Assembly (NCBI RefSeq): GCF_020073745.1
Contig: NZ_JAIRAU010000056.1
Span: 390,110 to 454,109 of the forward strand
Source of the DNA: Nannocystis pusilla
Lineage (GTDB): Bacteria; Myxococcota_A; Polyangia; Nannocystales; Nannocystaceae
Direction of reading: 5' to 3'
Length of the DNA stretch: 64,000 bases
The translations under genes were made by a program, and so were the position numbers. Position 1 is the stretch's first letter. Each line of letters starts with the position of its first letter. Shown piece after piece: positions 16,972 through 25,514 of this stretch. Under the pieces are notes generated by a model that had not been told where the DNA came from, did not search any database, and saw only the letters and a list, made by a program, of their open reading frames with translations.

Positions 16972-18119
16972 TCGTCTGGGCGCTGGCGCTGTCGATCACG
17001 GCCGCCGGGTCGGCGCCGGACTGCGTGCACGCGGCCAGCGAGGCGCTGGCGCACGGGCAGGTCGAGGGCGCGGCGCGCCGCGGCGAGGCCTGCTTCCGCG
17101 CGGGCGGGCACCCGCAGGGGCTGCTGCTGGCCAGCCAGGCGTGGCTGCAGGCGGGCCGGCTGGCGCACGCGCGGCTGGCGGCGCGGCGCTACCTGGCCTT
17201 GCGGACAGCCACCGACAGGGCCGCGCGGGCGGTGGCGGAGCTGGTGGAGGCGTCGGCGGACCGCGAGACGGGGACCGTGCACCTGGCGGTCGACCCGACG
17301 GTGGGGCCCGACGAGGCGCTGACGGTGACGGCCACGCGCGCGGGCGACGGCGAGGCGCTGCAGCTGCGGGCCCGCTGGGACGAGCTGCGCGAGGGCGGGA
17401 CGGCCACGCTGGCGCTCGATCCCGGGCCGTGGGTGGTGACCATCGCCCGGCCGGGCTACCTCGACGCGCGGCTCGAGGTGACCAGCGCCAAGGGACAGGT
17501 GACGACGCTGGCGGCCGACATGACGCGGATGCCCCGCGCGGCCCTGGTCACGCCGGAGGAGCGCCGGCGCCGGCGCTCGTGGGCGATCGCGGCGCCGCTG
17601 ATCGGCGGGGCGGGGATCGTCAGCGGGGCGGCGGTCGCGGCGGTGAGCCTGGGCAACACCGACGCTGTCTTGAAGGACATGTCCTGCGGACCCGATGCGA
17701 GCGTGGCCGGGTGCCGGCGGCCGATGGCGATCTGGACCGAGCGCGCGGCCGGAGGCACCGCGGCGCTCGGGTTCGGCGCGGGCGTGCTGCTCGCGGGGCT
17801 CGGCGGCCTGGCCGGCGACGAGGTGGTGCGCCGCCGGATGTGGACGGCCGAGGCGATCGCCGGCGGAGCGCTGGCCGGCGCCGGGGTGGCGACGCTGGCC
17901 TACGGGACGACCTTCTTCGTGACCGCCAACGCGCACGAGCGCTGGGACGCCGGGTCGGTCGAGTTCGGTGAGGTGCTCTACACGACGGGCTTCGGCCTGG
18001 TCGGCGCCGGCATCGGGCTGGCGGCCACGGCCGCCGGCGGGCTGGTCGCCGACGCGCTGCAGCACCGCCGTGGCCGGCGCGCGGCCTGGCAGTTCGTCGG
18101 CGGGGCGCTGCGCTTCTGA
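16968..18119 (+). CDS. PEGA/TPR-like membrane protein, partner of the TonB-like gene
   Basis: 383 residues from the GTG at 16968, which overlaps the upstream stop. An N-terminal signal peptide (IVWALALSITAAGSA) leads into a helical TPR-like region, a PEGA-type beta domain (GTATLALDPGPWVVTIARPGYLDARLEV), then three or four hydrophobic segments in the last 190 residues. This layout recurs in myxobacterial envelope proteins with no assigned role. Hairpin elements lie in frame at 17192-17209 and 17664-17681. Confidence 0.72.
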   Translation: MIVWALALSITAAGSAPDCVHAASEALAHGQVEGAARRGEACFRAGGHPQGLLLASQAWLQAGRLAHARLAARRYLALRTATDRAARAVAELVEASADRETGTVHLAVDPTVGPDEALTVTATRAGDGEALQLRARWDELREGGTATLALDPGPWVVTIARPGYLDARLEVTSAKGQVTTLAADMTRMPRAALVTPEERRRRRSWAIAAPLIGGAGIVSGAAVAAVSLGNTDAVLKDMSCGPDASVAGCRRPMAIWTERAAGGTAALGFGAGVLLAGLGGLAGDEVVRRRMWTAEAIAGGALAGAGVATLAYGTTFFVTANAHERWDAGSVEFGEVLYTTGFGLVGAGIGLAATAAGGLVADALQHRRGRRAAWQFVGGALRF

Positions 18120-18414
18120 AGGGCCGCGACAGCGCCTCATGCGCGGATCGGCCGGCGAATCTGCCAGCGCAAACTGGAAAGGAGCTCGCGGGGCCCGACG
18201 AGCCGCGTCGCCGCGGTCGCGGCCCCTAGTCGGAACGACGCCGCGTGCAAGTGCCCCACAATCACGGCGACGTGAGGCGGACATGAACCGCGATCGCAAG
18301 GCAATTGGGAGCAGCTCACCTGACCGAGGGCGAGCGCCCGCCGAGCGTCGATCGAGGGCGTGTCTTTCACGGGAAACAGAGCACACGCACCGGCGTCACT
18401 GCTCACATTCCGCG

Positions 18415-18442
18415 TTGCGCAGCGATACGCGGGTGCTAGGGA
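18415..18442 (+). promoter_or_regulatory. Possible promoter for the small lipoprotein
   Basis: TTGCGC (18415-18420) and TAGGGA (18437-18442), 16 bases apart, 38 bases before the ATG. The rest of the 360-base gap from 18120 shows no other feature. Confidence 0.35.
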
Positions 18443-18479
18443 TGAGCGAGCCATGGCGGCTCGGACAACGAGGATCACG

Positions 18480-18758
18480 ATGCATTCGTTCAAAACACCC
18501 ATTCTGCTGACCCTGGCCTTCACCTTCGCGCCGATGCTCGGCTGCGCCAGCACCAAGCTGGATCGCAAGGAGCGGACGGAGGACGCGATGGAGCGGCAGG
18601 AGGAGCGCATCGACCGCCGGCAGGAGCGGATCGACGAGAAGCAAGCCGACCCGGACAACAGCGCCGCCAAGGACGAGCGCCTCGAAGAGCGTGAGGACCG
18701 CCTCGAGGAGCGCGAGGAGAAGCTCAAGGCGAACGACGGCGAGCCCGACGCTCGCTGA
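18480..18758 (+). CDS. Small coiled-coil lipoprotein
   Basis: 92 residues from the ATG at 18480, chosen for a GAGG site seven bases upstream and a signal sequence that starts at once; an in-frame ATG at 18453 is possible. The lipobox MLGC puts the lipidated Cys near residue 22. The mature part is almost entirely Glu, Arg, Asp and Lys in heptad-like repeats (RQEERIDRRQERIDEK), an extended coiled coil that could act as an Lpp-like spacer in the envelope. Confidence 0.75.
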   Translation: MHSFKTPILLTLAFTFAPMLGCASTKLDRKERTEDAMERQEERIDRRQERIDEKQADPDNSAAKDERLEEREDRLEEREEKLKANDGEPDAR

Positions 18759-18850
18759 CTGTCGGAAGGTCGCCGCGGGGGCCGGCCGTCGCCGGGCCTC
18801 CGCGGGCGGCGTGCAACCTGGCCCGCAGGTCAGCCCGTGACGAGGACGAC

Positions 18851-20329
18851 ATGTCCGATCTCCAGCCTGACAGCGCAATGGTGGATCTGCCCGCGTTCGC
18901 GCCGGGATCGCCGATCCCGGACGAGGCGGAGGTCGGCGCCCGCTGCTATCGCCCCGATCCGGGCCATCCGGAGCGGCTCTTGCGGGTCGACGGGGACGAG
19001 GTGGCGGAGACGCCGGCCGATCTGACGGCGACGGCGATGCACGGGGCGTTTCGGGCGTTCGTGCTCGATCCGCATTACCCGTGCGTCGGGGCGCGCAGCG
19101 CCGTGCACAACAACAGCTATCGCCTCGGGGTGTACGACGCGCTCGGCAGCCCGGGGGCGACGGCGGCGCTGGCCCGCGACCTGGCGGCGTTCACGGCAGG
19201 TCTCGACGACATCGACGCGGCGTTCGCCACCTTCGTGGCGCTGTTCGCCGGCCCGCAGGACGTCGACGAGGAGGCGTTCGAGCGCGCGCTGTGGGCCCAG
19301 CTGCAGGCGCTGCACGAGGCCGACCCGGCGCCGTGGGACCCGGCGGTGAGCAGCGACCCCGACGACCCGCACTTCTCGTTCAGCTACGCCGGCACGGCCT
19401 TCTTCATCGTCGGCCTCCATCCCGGGAGCGCTCGCCTGAGTCGCAGGTTCCCGTGGCCGGCGCTGGTCTTCAATCCGCACGCACAGTTCGAGCGCCTGCG
19501 CGAGGCCGGCAAGTACGAGCGGATGCAGGCGGTGGTGCGCGACAAGGACCGCGCGCTCCAGGGCGACATCAACCCCGCGCTCGACGACTTCGGCGGCGAC
19601 AGCGAGGCGCGGCAGTACAGCGGGCGGCTGGTGGAGCCGGACTGGCACCCGCCGTTCCACGTGCGCGGCGGTGAAGCCGACGAGCCGGGGCCGCGGCAGG
19701 TCGTGGCGATCGCGGCGCCGACGGTGGAGCCGCGCCCGGGGGTGCGCTACCGGATCGCGGCGCAGTCCGGCGTGGCCTTCCTGGTCGAGCGCGGCCAGGT
19801 GCTGCGGATCGTCGACCCGCACGGCCTGCAGGTGTGCGACCTCTACAGCGTCTGGCGCGGCCAGCCGCGCGAACACCTGAGCTCGGGCCGCAGCATCGAT
19901 TACGCGGACAGGCTGTATCTGAGCACCGGGGACGTGCTGTACAGCAACCGCGAGCGGCCGATGTGGACGATCGGGCGCGACGACGTCGGCCGGCACGACC
20001 TGGTGCTCACGCCCTGCAGCCCCGAGATGTACCGCAGGCTCCGCGGCGACGACGGCACGCATCCGAGCTGCCACGAGAACCTGCGCGGGCCGCTGGCCGC
20101 GTTCGGCGTCGAGGCCGACAGCATCGGCTCGACCTTCAACATCTTCATGGACGTCCGCTTCGATCCGTCGACCGGCAAGATGACGATCGGGCCGCCGGCG
20201 AGCGCGGCGGGCGACTGCATCGAGCTGCGGGCGGAGATGGACATGATCGTCGGCTTGACGGCCTGCTCGAGCGAGGTCACGAACGCCGGCAGCCTCAAGC
20301 CGATCGACTTTGAAATTGTCGCGGTCTGA
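18851..20329 (+). CDS. Fusion of YqcI/YcgG (GntA-like haem oxygenase) and DUF1989
   Basis: 492 residues. Residues about 55-275 match the YqcI/YcgG family (DPHYPCVGARSAVHNN, FSFSYAGTAFFIVGLHP, LQGDINPALDDFG, SEARQYSGR). That family includes GntA, a haem-dependent N-hydroxylase acting on a guanidino side chain. Residues about 295-490 are a DUF1989/urea carboxylase-associated domain (VLRIVDPHGLQVCDLY, LYSNRERPMWTI, TPCSPEMYRR, FNIFMDV). The join suggests oxidation and then processing of an arginine, guanidine or urea type substrate. The substrate is inferred from the families, not shown. Confidence 0.85.
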   Translation: MSDLQPDSAMVDLPAFAPGSPIPDEAEVGARCYRPDPGHPERLLRVDGDEVAETPADLTATAMHGAFRAFVLDPHYPCVGARSAVHNNSYRLGVYDALGSPGATAALARDLAAFTAGLDDIDAAFATFVALFAGPQDVDEEAFERALWAQLQALHEADPAPWDPAVSSDPDDPHFSFSYAGTAFFIVGLHPGSARLSRRFPWPALVFNPHAQFERLREAGKYERMQAVVRDKDRALQGDINPALDDFGGDSEARQYSGRLVEPDWHPPFHVRGGEADEPGPRQVVAIAAPTVEPRPGVRYRIAAQSGVAFLVERGQVLRIVDPHGLQVCDLYSVWRGQPREHLSSGRSIDYADRLYLSTGDVLYSNRERPMWTIGRDDVGRHDLVLTPCSPEMYRRLRGDDGTHPSCHENLRGPLAAFGVEADSIGSTFNIFMDVRFDPSTGKMTIGPPASAAGDCIELRAEMDMIVGLTACSSEVTNAGSLKPIDFEIVAV

Positions 20330-20349
20330 GGCTCGGCGCTCGCGCGCGA

Positions 20350-21249
20350 TCAGCCGCACTTCTTGGCCGCCTTGGCGATCCACGGGTCGAGCGCGGGGTC
20401 GGAGAGGCTGTACTTCTTGACGGCCTTGTAGACCTTCTCCACCTGGTACTCGCAGATCAGCATCTTCTTGACCTTGGCCGGCAAGATCAGGTTGCCGAGG
20501 TCGATGATGCAGCGAGCGGCGACCTCTTTCAGGCGGGTCTTGGCCCACTCGGACTCGAGCTTCTCGAGGTCCTCGAGGGCCATGTCGCACTCGACGGGGA
20601 CCTCCTTGACGCCGACGTTGAGATAGCTCGCGGCGAGGTCGAGGGCCTCCTTGGCGCGCCGGCCGGCATCGACCTCCTTGCACACGACGTCGGCCGCGGC
20701 CTTCTCCTCGGGCGAGACCTTCTCGGCGAGCATCTGCAGGTCGACGCACCGGCTGCCGCCTCTGAGGTCGCCGCTGTCGCGCAGGGGCGCGAGCTCGCGG
20801 GTCGCGGTGGCGATGGCCTGCTTGAAGATCTCGACGCAAAGCTTCTTGGCGTCGTCGTCGCGGATGTCGCCGGTCTTGCACGTGTCGAGCACGCGCTCGA
20901 AGTTCTCGCCGGTCTTGAGCGCGAGCTCGACCTCCTTCTTGAGCCGGGCCGTGCCGAGCTCGCGGCGGCAGGTGAGGTAGTCGTCGCAATTCGGCTTGAG
21001 TGTGCACGCGAGCTCGGCTTTCTCCTCCTCGGGCTCGCGGTGGCGCTCCTTGCAGCCCTTGATGGTCGTCTCCTTGCGGTTGCTGATGAGGGTGCGCTCC
21101 TCCGCGGTGCCGCATTGCATCGTCTTGTCGAATAGGGTCGTGCACAGATCGACCGGCGGCGCGGCCTGGGCGGCCGGCTCCGAGCCGCTCGAGCAGGCGA
21201 CGATCAGACAGGAGAACAGGGAACTACCGAGAATACGCAGCTTGTCCAC
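20350..21249 (-). CDS. Cys-containing helical lipoprotein, unknown
   Basis: 299 residues. Signal peptide with lipobox LIVAC (Cys at about residue 19), then a Lys/Glu/Ala-rich helical protein with about a dozen spaced Cys residues (DLCTTLFDKTMQCG, NCDDYLTCRRE) that probably form disulfides. Not recognised. It is convergent with the YcgG-DUF1989 gene, with only 20 bases between stops, and its base composition is somewhat lower in GC than its neighbours. Confidence 0.72.
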   Translation of the reverse strand: MDKLRILGSSLFSCLIVACSSGSEPAAQAAPPVDLCTTLFDKTMQCGTAEERTLISNRKETTIKGCKERHREPEEEKAELACTLKPNCDDYLTCRRELGTARLKKEVELALKTGENFERVLDTCKTGDIRDDDAKKLCVEIFKQAIATATRELAPLRDSGDLRGGSRCVDLQMLAEKVSPEEKAAADVVCKEVDAGRRAKEALDLAASYLNVGVKEVPVECDMALEDLEKLESEWAKTRLKEVAARCIIDLGNLILPAKVKKMLICEYQVEKVYKAVKKYSLSDPALDPWIAKAAKKCG

Positions 21250-21433
21250 GCGGCGAGTCTAGCCCGGCGATCCCGGGATGCGACGCCGTCCGGGGCGCAG
21301 GCGCCAGGTCAGGACGCGCGGATTCGCCGTCCTCGTCGTCCTCGATCCCTGGCGATCAAGTCATGAATCAGCGGTGCTGGCGATTTCGCGCGTGCACCTG
21401 CCGATCGACCTCGAGAGCGTCGTTGCCCGGCGG

Positions 21434-22357
21434 TCAGGACTCGCGCCGGGTTGGTTCCTCGGGGCGCTCGCCGAACATGGCGACGAGCTGGCGCTCGGCC
21501 GAATCGGCCAGGACGTCGCGGCCGAGCCGGCTCTCCTCGCCGAAGAAGGCGTTGGAGGCGCGGGTGTCGAACACGTGGGTCGCGAGCAGGGCGAACGCGC
21601 TGGCCTCGTCGGTCGCGTCCTCGGAGACGAGGACCCGACGCGACGCGGTCTCGTCCTCGCGGTCGAAGCGACCCTCCCAGCGATCGCCGAGCGCCCTGCT
21701 GAAGTACTGCGCGGCGAGGTTGCCGGTGCGCGACATGTGGCCCGAGCCGATGACGACGCGCAGCTGCGACCACTGCTCGCAGCTCATCTCCGCGACCCAG
21801 GACCCGAAGGTGGCGTGCATGGTCGACAGCTGGTCGCTCGCGGCGTCGGCGATGTTGCTGCGGATGTCGTCCATCTGGGCCCGCAGGAACGCGACGAGCG
21901 CGTCGGCGTCGGCGCCGCCGGCGTCCAGGGTCGCGGCGATGAAGCGGCGTGATGCGTCGAGCAGTCGGCGCTGACGCGCGGTCTGGACGGCGTCGAGCCC
22001 GGCGCCGGCGATCGCCTCGGCGACGGCGTCGGCGCGCCGTCCCAGCTCGACCAGGCGGCCCCGAGCCTCCTCGGCGAGGCGGCCGCCCTCGTCGCCGAGG
22101 ATGGTCTGGATCGCCAGGGGGAGGTGACAGACCGTCTTGAGCTGATGGTAGCGCCGGGTCCGCGCCGGGCCGACCACGCGGCGACCGCCGATCCGCAGGT
22201 ACAGGGAATCACCGACGTGCGCGACGGCCGGACCGAGGCGGGCCAGCACGGCGCGCTGGCGGGCCTCGTAGTACTCGAGGAAGGCGTCGTCGAGCTGGGC
22301 GATCGGGTCGCTCGGATCGAGCGCGGACGGGAGGGTCGGAGGAGCAGGGTTCGGCAT
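21434..22357 (-). CDS. Hypothetical helical protein
   Basis: 307 residues from the ATG at 22357 (MPNPAPPTLPSALDP); the ATG at 22375 is equally possible and neither has a good ribosome site. Mostly helical, with LDDAFLEYYEARQRAVLARL near the start, a basic segment IGGRRVVGPARTRRYHQL and MEMSCEQWSQL-like residues in the middle. No signal peptide or membrane helix. Not recognised. Divergent from panB. Confidence 0.6.
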   Translation of the reverse strand: MPNPAPPTLPSALDPSDPIAQLDDAFLEYYEARQRAVLARLGPAVAHVGDSLYLRIGGRRVVGPARTRRYHQLKTVCHLPLAIQTILGDEGGRLAEEARGRLVELGRRADAVAEAIAGAGLDAVQTARQRRLLDASRRFIAATLDAGGADADALVAFLRAQMDDIRSNIADAASDQLSTMHATFGSWVAEMSCEQWSQLRVVIGSGHMSRTGNLAAQYFSRALGDRWEGRFDREDETASRRVLVSEDATDEASAFALLATHVFDTRASNAFFGEESRLGRDVLADSAERQLVAMFGERPEEPTRRES

Positions 22358-22592
22358 GCGGCTCGTCGGATGCATGGCACGCTTCGCCGCGGACGCACCC
22401 GGAGCGCGGCAAAAATGGCGTCGGGAGGGCCGGGGCCGGCCAGGCCGGTCTCTGTCGGTCCTGGTCCTGCTCCCGCGTCCCCGGCGACGGCAGCGTTCGC
22501 CCGGCAGGACGGCCGGAGAGCTTGACGGGTGGTCGCGGCCGAGGCCACGCTCGCGCCTGGGCACTCGGGACGCGGAGAGCCCGGGCGACACG

Positions 22593-23405
22593 ATGACCAC
22601 GAGCTCCAAACCGATCACCGTCCCCGAGCTGTTCGAGGCCCGCCGTGCCGGGCGCAAGCTGGCGATGCTCACCTGCTACGACGCCGGGTTCGCCCGCGTG
22701 TTCGACGCCAACGGCGCCGACATCATCCTGGTGGGCGACACGCTGGGCATGGTCGTCCAGGGGCATCCGTCGACGTTGCCGGTGCTCGTGGAGGACATCG
22801 AGTACCACACGCGCAACGTCGCCCGCGGTCTGTCGCGGGCGCTGCTGCTGGCCGACCTGCCGTTCCAGGCCGACGCGACGCCGGAGCGGGCGCTCGACGC
22901 CGCGGCCCGGCTGCTGCGGGCCGGGGCGGCGATGGTCAAGCTCGAGGGCGCCGGCCGGCACAAGCTCGACGCGATCCGGTTTCTCGTCGATCGCGAGATC
23001 CCCGTGACCGCGCACCTCGGCCTCACGCCGCAGTCGGTGCTGCGCTTCGGCGGCTACAAGGTGCAGGGCCGCGAGGAGGCGGCGGCGAAGCAGCTGCGGG
23101 CCGACGCGCTCGCGGTGGCCGAGGCGGGCGCTTCGTTGCTGGTGCTGGAGTGCGTGCCGGCGGCGCTGGCGGCCGAGATCACCCGGGCCTCGCCGATCCC
23201 GACCGTCGGGATCGGCGCCGGACCGCAGTGCGACGGGCAAGTGCTGGTGCTTCACGACTTCCTCGGCCTCGACACCGGCGTGCGCCGGCCGCGGTTCGTC
23301 AAGGACTTCCTGGCCGAGAACGGCTCGGTCGCCGGGGCGGTGCGGGCCTACGTGGCGGCGGTGCGGGACGGCTCGTTCCCGGGGCCCGAGCACAGCTACA
23401 CCTGA
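22593..23405 (+). CDS. panB: 3-methyl-2-oxobutanoate hydroxymethyltransferase
   Basis: 270 residues. Makes ketopantoate from alpha-ketoisovalerate and methylene-tetrahydrofolate, the first committed step of pantothenate and CoA synthesis. Signature stretches are intact: MLTCYDAGFARVFDANGAD, ILVGDTLGMVVQGH (metal-binding Asp), VKLEGAG, VTAHLGLTPQSV, and TVGIGAGPQCDGQVLVLHD. Length is usual for the family. It stands alone here, without panC or panD. Confidence 0.97.
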   Translation: MTTSSKPITVPELFEARRAGRKLAMLTCYDAGFARVFDANGADIILVGDTLGMVVQGHPSTLPVLVEDIEYHTRNVARGLSRALLLADLPFQADATPERALDAAARLLRAGAAMVKLEGAGRHKLDAIRFLVDREIPVTAHLGLTPQSVLRFGGYKVQGREEAAAKQLRADALAVAEAGASLLVLECVPAALAAEITRASPIPTVGIGAGPQCDGQVLVLHDFLGLDTGVRRPRFVKDFLAENGSVAGAVRAYVAAVRDGSFPGPEHSYT

Positions 23406-23415
23406 GACGGGCCGG

Positions 23416-23461
23416 GCTGTCCTTTCGCGCATGGGCCATGGGCCCTGTGCGAAAGGTCAGG
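23416..23461. terminator. 14-bp-period array forming a long stem-loop between convergent genes
   Basis: GCTG 23416, CATG 23430, CCTG 23444 and CAGG 23458 in register. The whole 44-base block folds on itself: CTGTCCTTTCGCGCATGGGC pairs with the complement of GCCCTGTGCGAAAGGTCAG with few mismatches. It covers the end of the minus-strand gene (stop at 23457) and lies just after panB, so it may stop transcription from both sides. Confidence 0.7.
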
Positions 23462-23855
23462 TCAGTTCGGCCGCGAGGCGCAGGCGGAGGCCGAGCTCGC
23501 CCTCGACGGTGAGGAGCTCGACGCTGTCGCCGGGGGCGAGGGCGGGCGGCGGCTGGGCGGCGTTGTGGAGGCGGCCGCCGAGGCGGAAGTGGCCGATGTG
23601 GCCGGTGTGCTGGACCTCGACGCGGGGGGCGTCGCGGCGGACGAGGACGTAGGCGGTCTGGCCGCCGAGCAGGGCGTCGCGGGCGTGGGGCAGGCGGATG
23701 CTGTCGAGCGCGCGCAGGCCGACGGTGAGGCGGCTGGCGAGCGGGACGGGCCAGCGCGCGCCGACGTCGAGGCCGCCGCGGCGCAGGGCCGGGTGGAGCT
23801 CGTCGACGACCAGCCACAGGTCGTCGGGCGGGGTGTCGGGCGGCGCCGCGTCCAT
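23457..23855 (-). CDS. Small hypothetical protein behind the sterol isomerase
   Basis: 132 residues from the ATG at 23855, eight bases after the stop of the cycloisomerase-like gene. Mixed alpha/beta, with VEVQHTGHIGHFRLGGRL in the middle and a Leu/Arg-rich beta C-terminus (VEGELGLRLRLAAELT). Not recognised. Tight spacing suggests it belongs to the same transcript. Confidence 0.55.
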   Translation of the reverse strand: MDAAPPDTPPDDLWLVVDELHPALRRGGLDVGARWPVPLASRLTVGLRALDSIRLPHARDALLGGQTAYVLVRRDAPRVEVQHTGHIGHFRLGGRLHNAAQPPPALAPGDSVELLTVEGELGLRLRLAAELT

Positions 23856-23863
23856 GGCGAGGG

Positions 23864-24718
23864 TCAGGCGATCGGGCCGATCACCCAGGTGAGCAGGTCG
23901 AGGATGAAGAACACCAGCATGCCGGCGGCGAGGCTCGAGAGGACGGCCTGGCCGAGCGGGGTGCGGCGGCCGGGCGCGTCGAGGCGCTCGAGCAGCGGCA
24001 GGCTGACGAGGAAGTAGCAGGCGTAGAACAGCGAGCCGTACTTGAGCATGCGCGCCTTGTCGGCGTAGCGGAAGTAGTCGGAGATGGCGTCGCTGGCCAT
24101 GAACCACGTCTCGGCGAACGAGACGGCGTAGGCGAGGCCGAACACGACGCAGGCGAGGGCCAGCCGGCGCACGAACCGGGTGGCCTGCGGGGACCTGTCC
24201 TCGGCGCCAGGTTCGGCGAGGCCGAGCAGGCCGCGGACCCGGCGGATGCACACCAGCATGACCACGTGATAGGTCACGAAGTAGGCCTGCGTCAGCGGGT
24301 ACATGAACAGCGGGATCTCGGCGCGCGAGCGGCCGACCAGCGCCGCGCCGCCGTTCCATCGCGTCGGGAAGGCGTAGCGCATGCCGAGGACGTCGAAGAA
24401 GTAGTGGGTCAGGAAGTAGGTCCCGACGAACACGAACAGGAAGATCCAGGCGTTGAACTTGAACCAGTAGCTCTCGTACCACCGCGTCCCCTGCAGCGCC
24501 GGGGTCGTGCGCCGCAGCAGCGCCGGGACCAGCACGGGCGGGAGGCCGACGAGCAGGCCGAAGCCCATGAACTGCCAGTCGTCCCAGGCCAGGACGGCGC
24601 GGCTCAGCAGGACATACCCGACCAGGGCGATCCAGATCGGGCTGTAGAGCAGGAAGAAGCGCTCGGCCCAGGCCTTGCCCGGGTCGGCGGCGAACCACGA
24701 AGAGGGCGCGTGCGACAT
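23864..24718 (-). CDS. Cycloeucalenol cycloisomerase homologue (sterol cyclopropane opening)
   Basis: 284 residues, the same length as plant CPI1, with about six membrane helices. Several stretches follow the plant enzyme: an N-terminal Trp-Phe-Ala-x-x-Pro-x-Lys motif, RFFLLYSPIWIAL, KFNAWIFLFVFVGTYF, THYFFDVLGMRYAFP, and GSLFYACYFLVSLP near the end. CPI1 opens the 9,19-cyclopropane ring of cycloeucalenol in sterol synthesis. Some myxobacteria make sterols through cycloartenol, which fits. No other sterol gene lies in the window. Confidence 0.85.
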   Translation of the reverse strand: MSHAPSSWFAADPGKAWAERFFLLYSPIWIALVGYVLLSRAVLAWDDWQFMGFGLLVGLPPVLVPALLRRTTPALQGTRWYESYWFKFNAWIFLFVFVGTYFLTHYFFDVLGMRYAFPTRWNGGAALVGRSRAEIPLFMYPLTQAYFVTYHVVMLVCIRRVRGLLGLAEPGAEDRSPQATRFVRRLALACVVFGLAYAVSFAETWFMASDAISDYFRYADKARMLKYGSLFYACYFLVSLPLLERLDAPGRRTPLGQAVLSSLAAGMLVFFILDLLTWVIGPIA

Positions 24719-24774
24719 GGTGTTGTTTCTACGGCGGCGGGGCGAGGAGGGCGGAGCGAAGATGGCGCTCAGGA

Positions 24775-24862
24775 CATGTCCGGGCGGTCATGTGACCGGG
24801 CGCGGACGCGTGGCGATCGGGACATGTCTCCGCGGCCAGGCCAGGATGGCCGCGGGGACATG
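24775..24862. repeat. Three 18-bp hairpin elements before the O-methyltransferase stop
   Basis: Pairs at 24775/24789 (CATG/CATG), 24823/24837 (CATG/CAGG) and 24845/24859 (GATG/CATG), each 14 bases apart. They fill most of the gap between the start of the cycloisomerase gene (24718) and the stop of the O-methyltransferase gene (24864). Confidence 0.75.
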
Positions 24863-24863
24863 G

Positions 24864-25514
24864 TCAATCGCGCAGCTTGCGGGCGAGCATGACGCCGTCG
24901 CGGACCGACAGGAGGACGTGCTCGACGCGCGGGTCGGCGGCGACGCGGGCGTTGAAGGCGACGATGGCGTGGTCGTTGGGCTCCTTGGGGGCGACGACCT
25001 TGCCGCTCCACAGGGTGTTGTCGGCGACGATGAGGCCGCCGACGGAGAGCAGCGGGAACACGGCCTCGTAGTAGTTGACGTAGTTGGGCTTGTCGGCGTC
25101 GATGAAGACGAGGTCGAAGCGGCGGCGCTCGGCGGCCAGGGCGGCGATGGTGTCGAGCGCGGGCGCGAGGCGGAGGTCGATCTTGTGGGCGTGGCCGGAC
25201 TCGGCGAAGTAGCGGCGGGCGACGCCGGTGGCGACGGGGTCGACGTCGCAGGTGACGAGGGTGCCGTCGTCGGGCAAAGCGCTGGCCATGGCGAGGCCGG
25301 AGTAGCCGCTGTAGGTGCCGATCTCGAGCACGCTGCGGGCCCGGCTGACGGCGACGAGGATCCGCAGCAGCGCGCCCTCGACGTGGCCGACCTGCATCTG
25401 CGGCATCGCCAGGTCGCGCTGGGTCTCTTCACGCAGGCGGGCGAACAGCGGCGACTCGGCGGTGGTGTGGGCGTCGACGTAGGCGGCGATGTCGGGGCCG
25501 ATCAGCGAGAGCAT
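24864..25514 (-). CDS. Class I SAM-dependent O-methyltransferase (caffeoyl-CoA type)
   Basis: 216 residues. The SAM site VLEIGTYSGYSGLAMA (motif I, about 64-79), an acidic CDVDP for the ribose, FDLVFIDADKPNYVNYY with the metal-binding Asp, and VADNTLWSGKV are all characteristic of family-3, cation-dependent O-methyltransferases acting on catechol-like groups. It overlaps the aminotransferase gene upstream by 13 bases, so the two are coupled and may share a pathway. Confidence 0.92.
   Translation of the reverse strand: MLSLIGPDIAAYVDAHTTAESPLFARLREETQRDLAMPQMQVGHVEGALLRILVAVSRARSVLEIGTYSGYSGLAMASALPDDGTLVTCDVDPVATGVARRYFAESGHAHKIDLRLAPALDTIAALAAERRRFDLVFIDADKPNYVNYYEAVFPLLSVGGLIVADNTLWSGKVVAPKEPNDHAIVAFNARVAADPRVEHVLLSVRDGVMLARKLRD

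Noticed and set aside
18120..18479. Small gene or RNA in the gap after the PEGA-like gene
   Set aside because: No frame with a ribosome site or motif and no stable conserved fold seen; only a possible promoter near the end.
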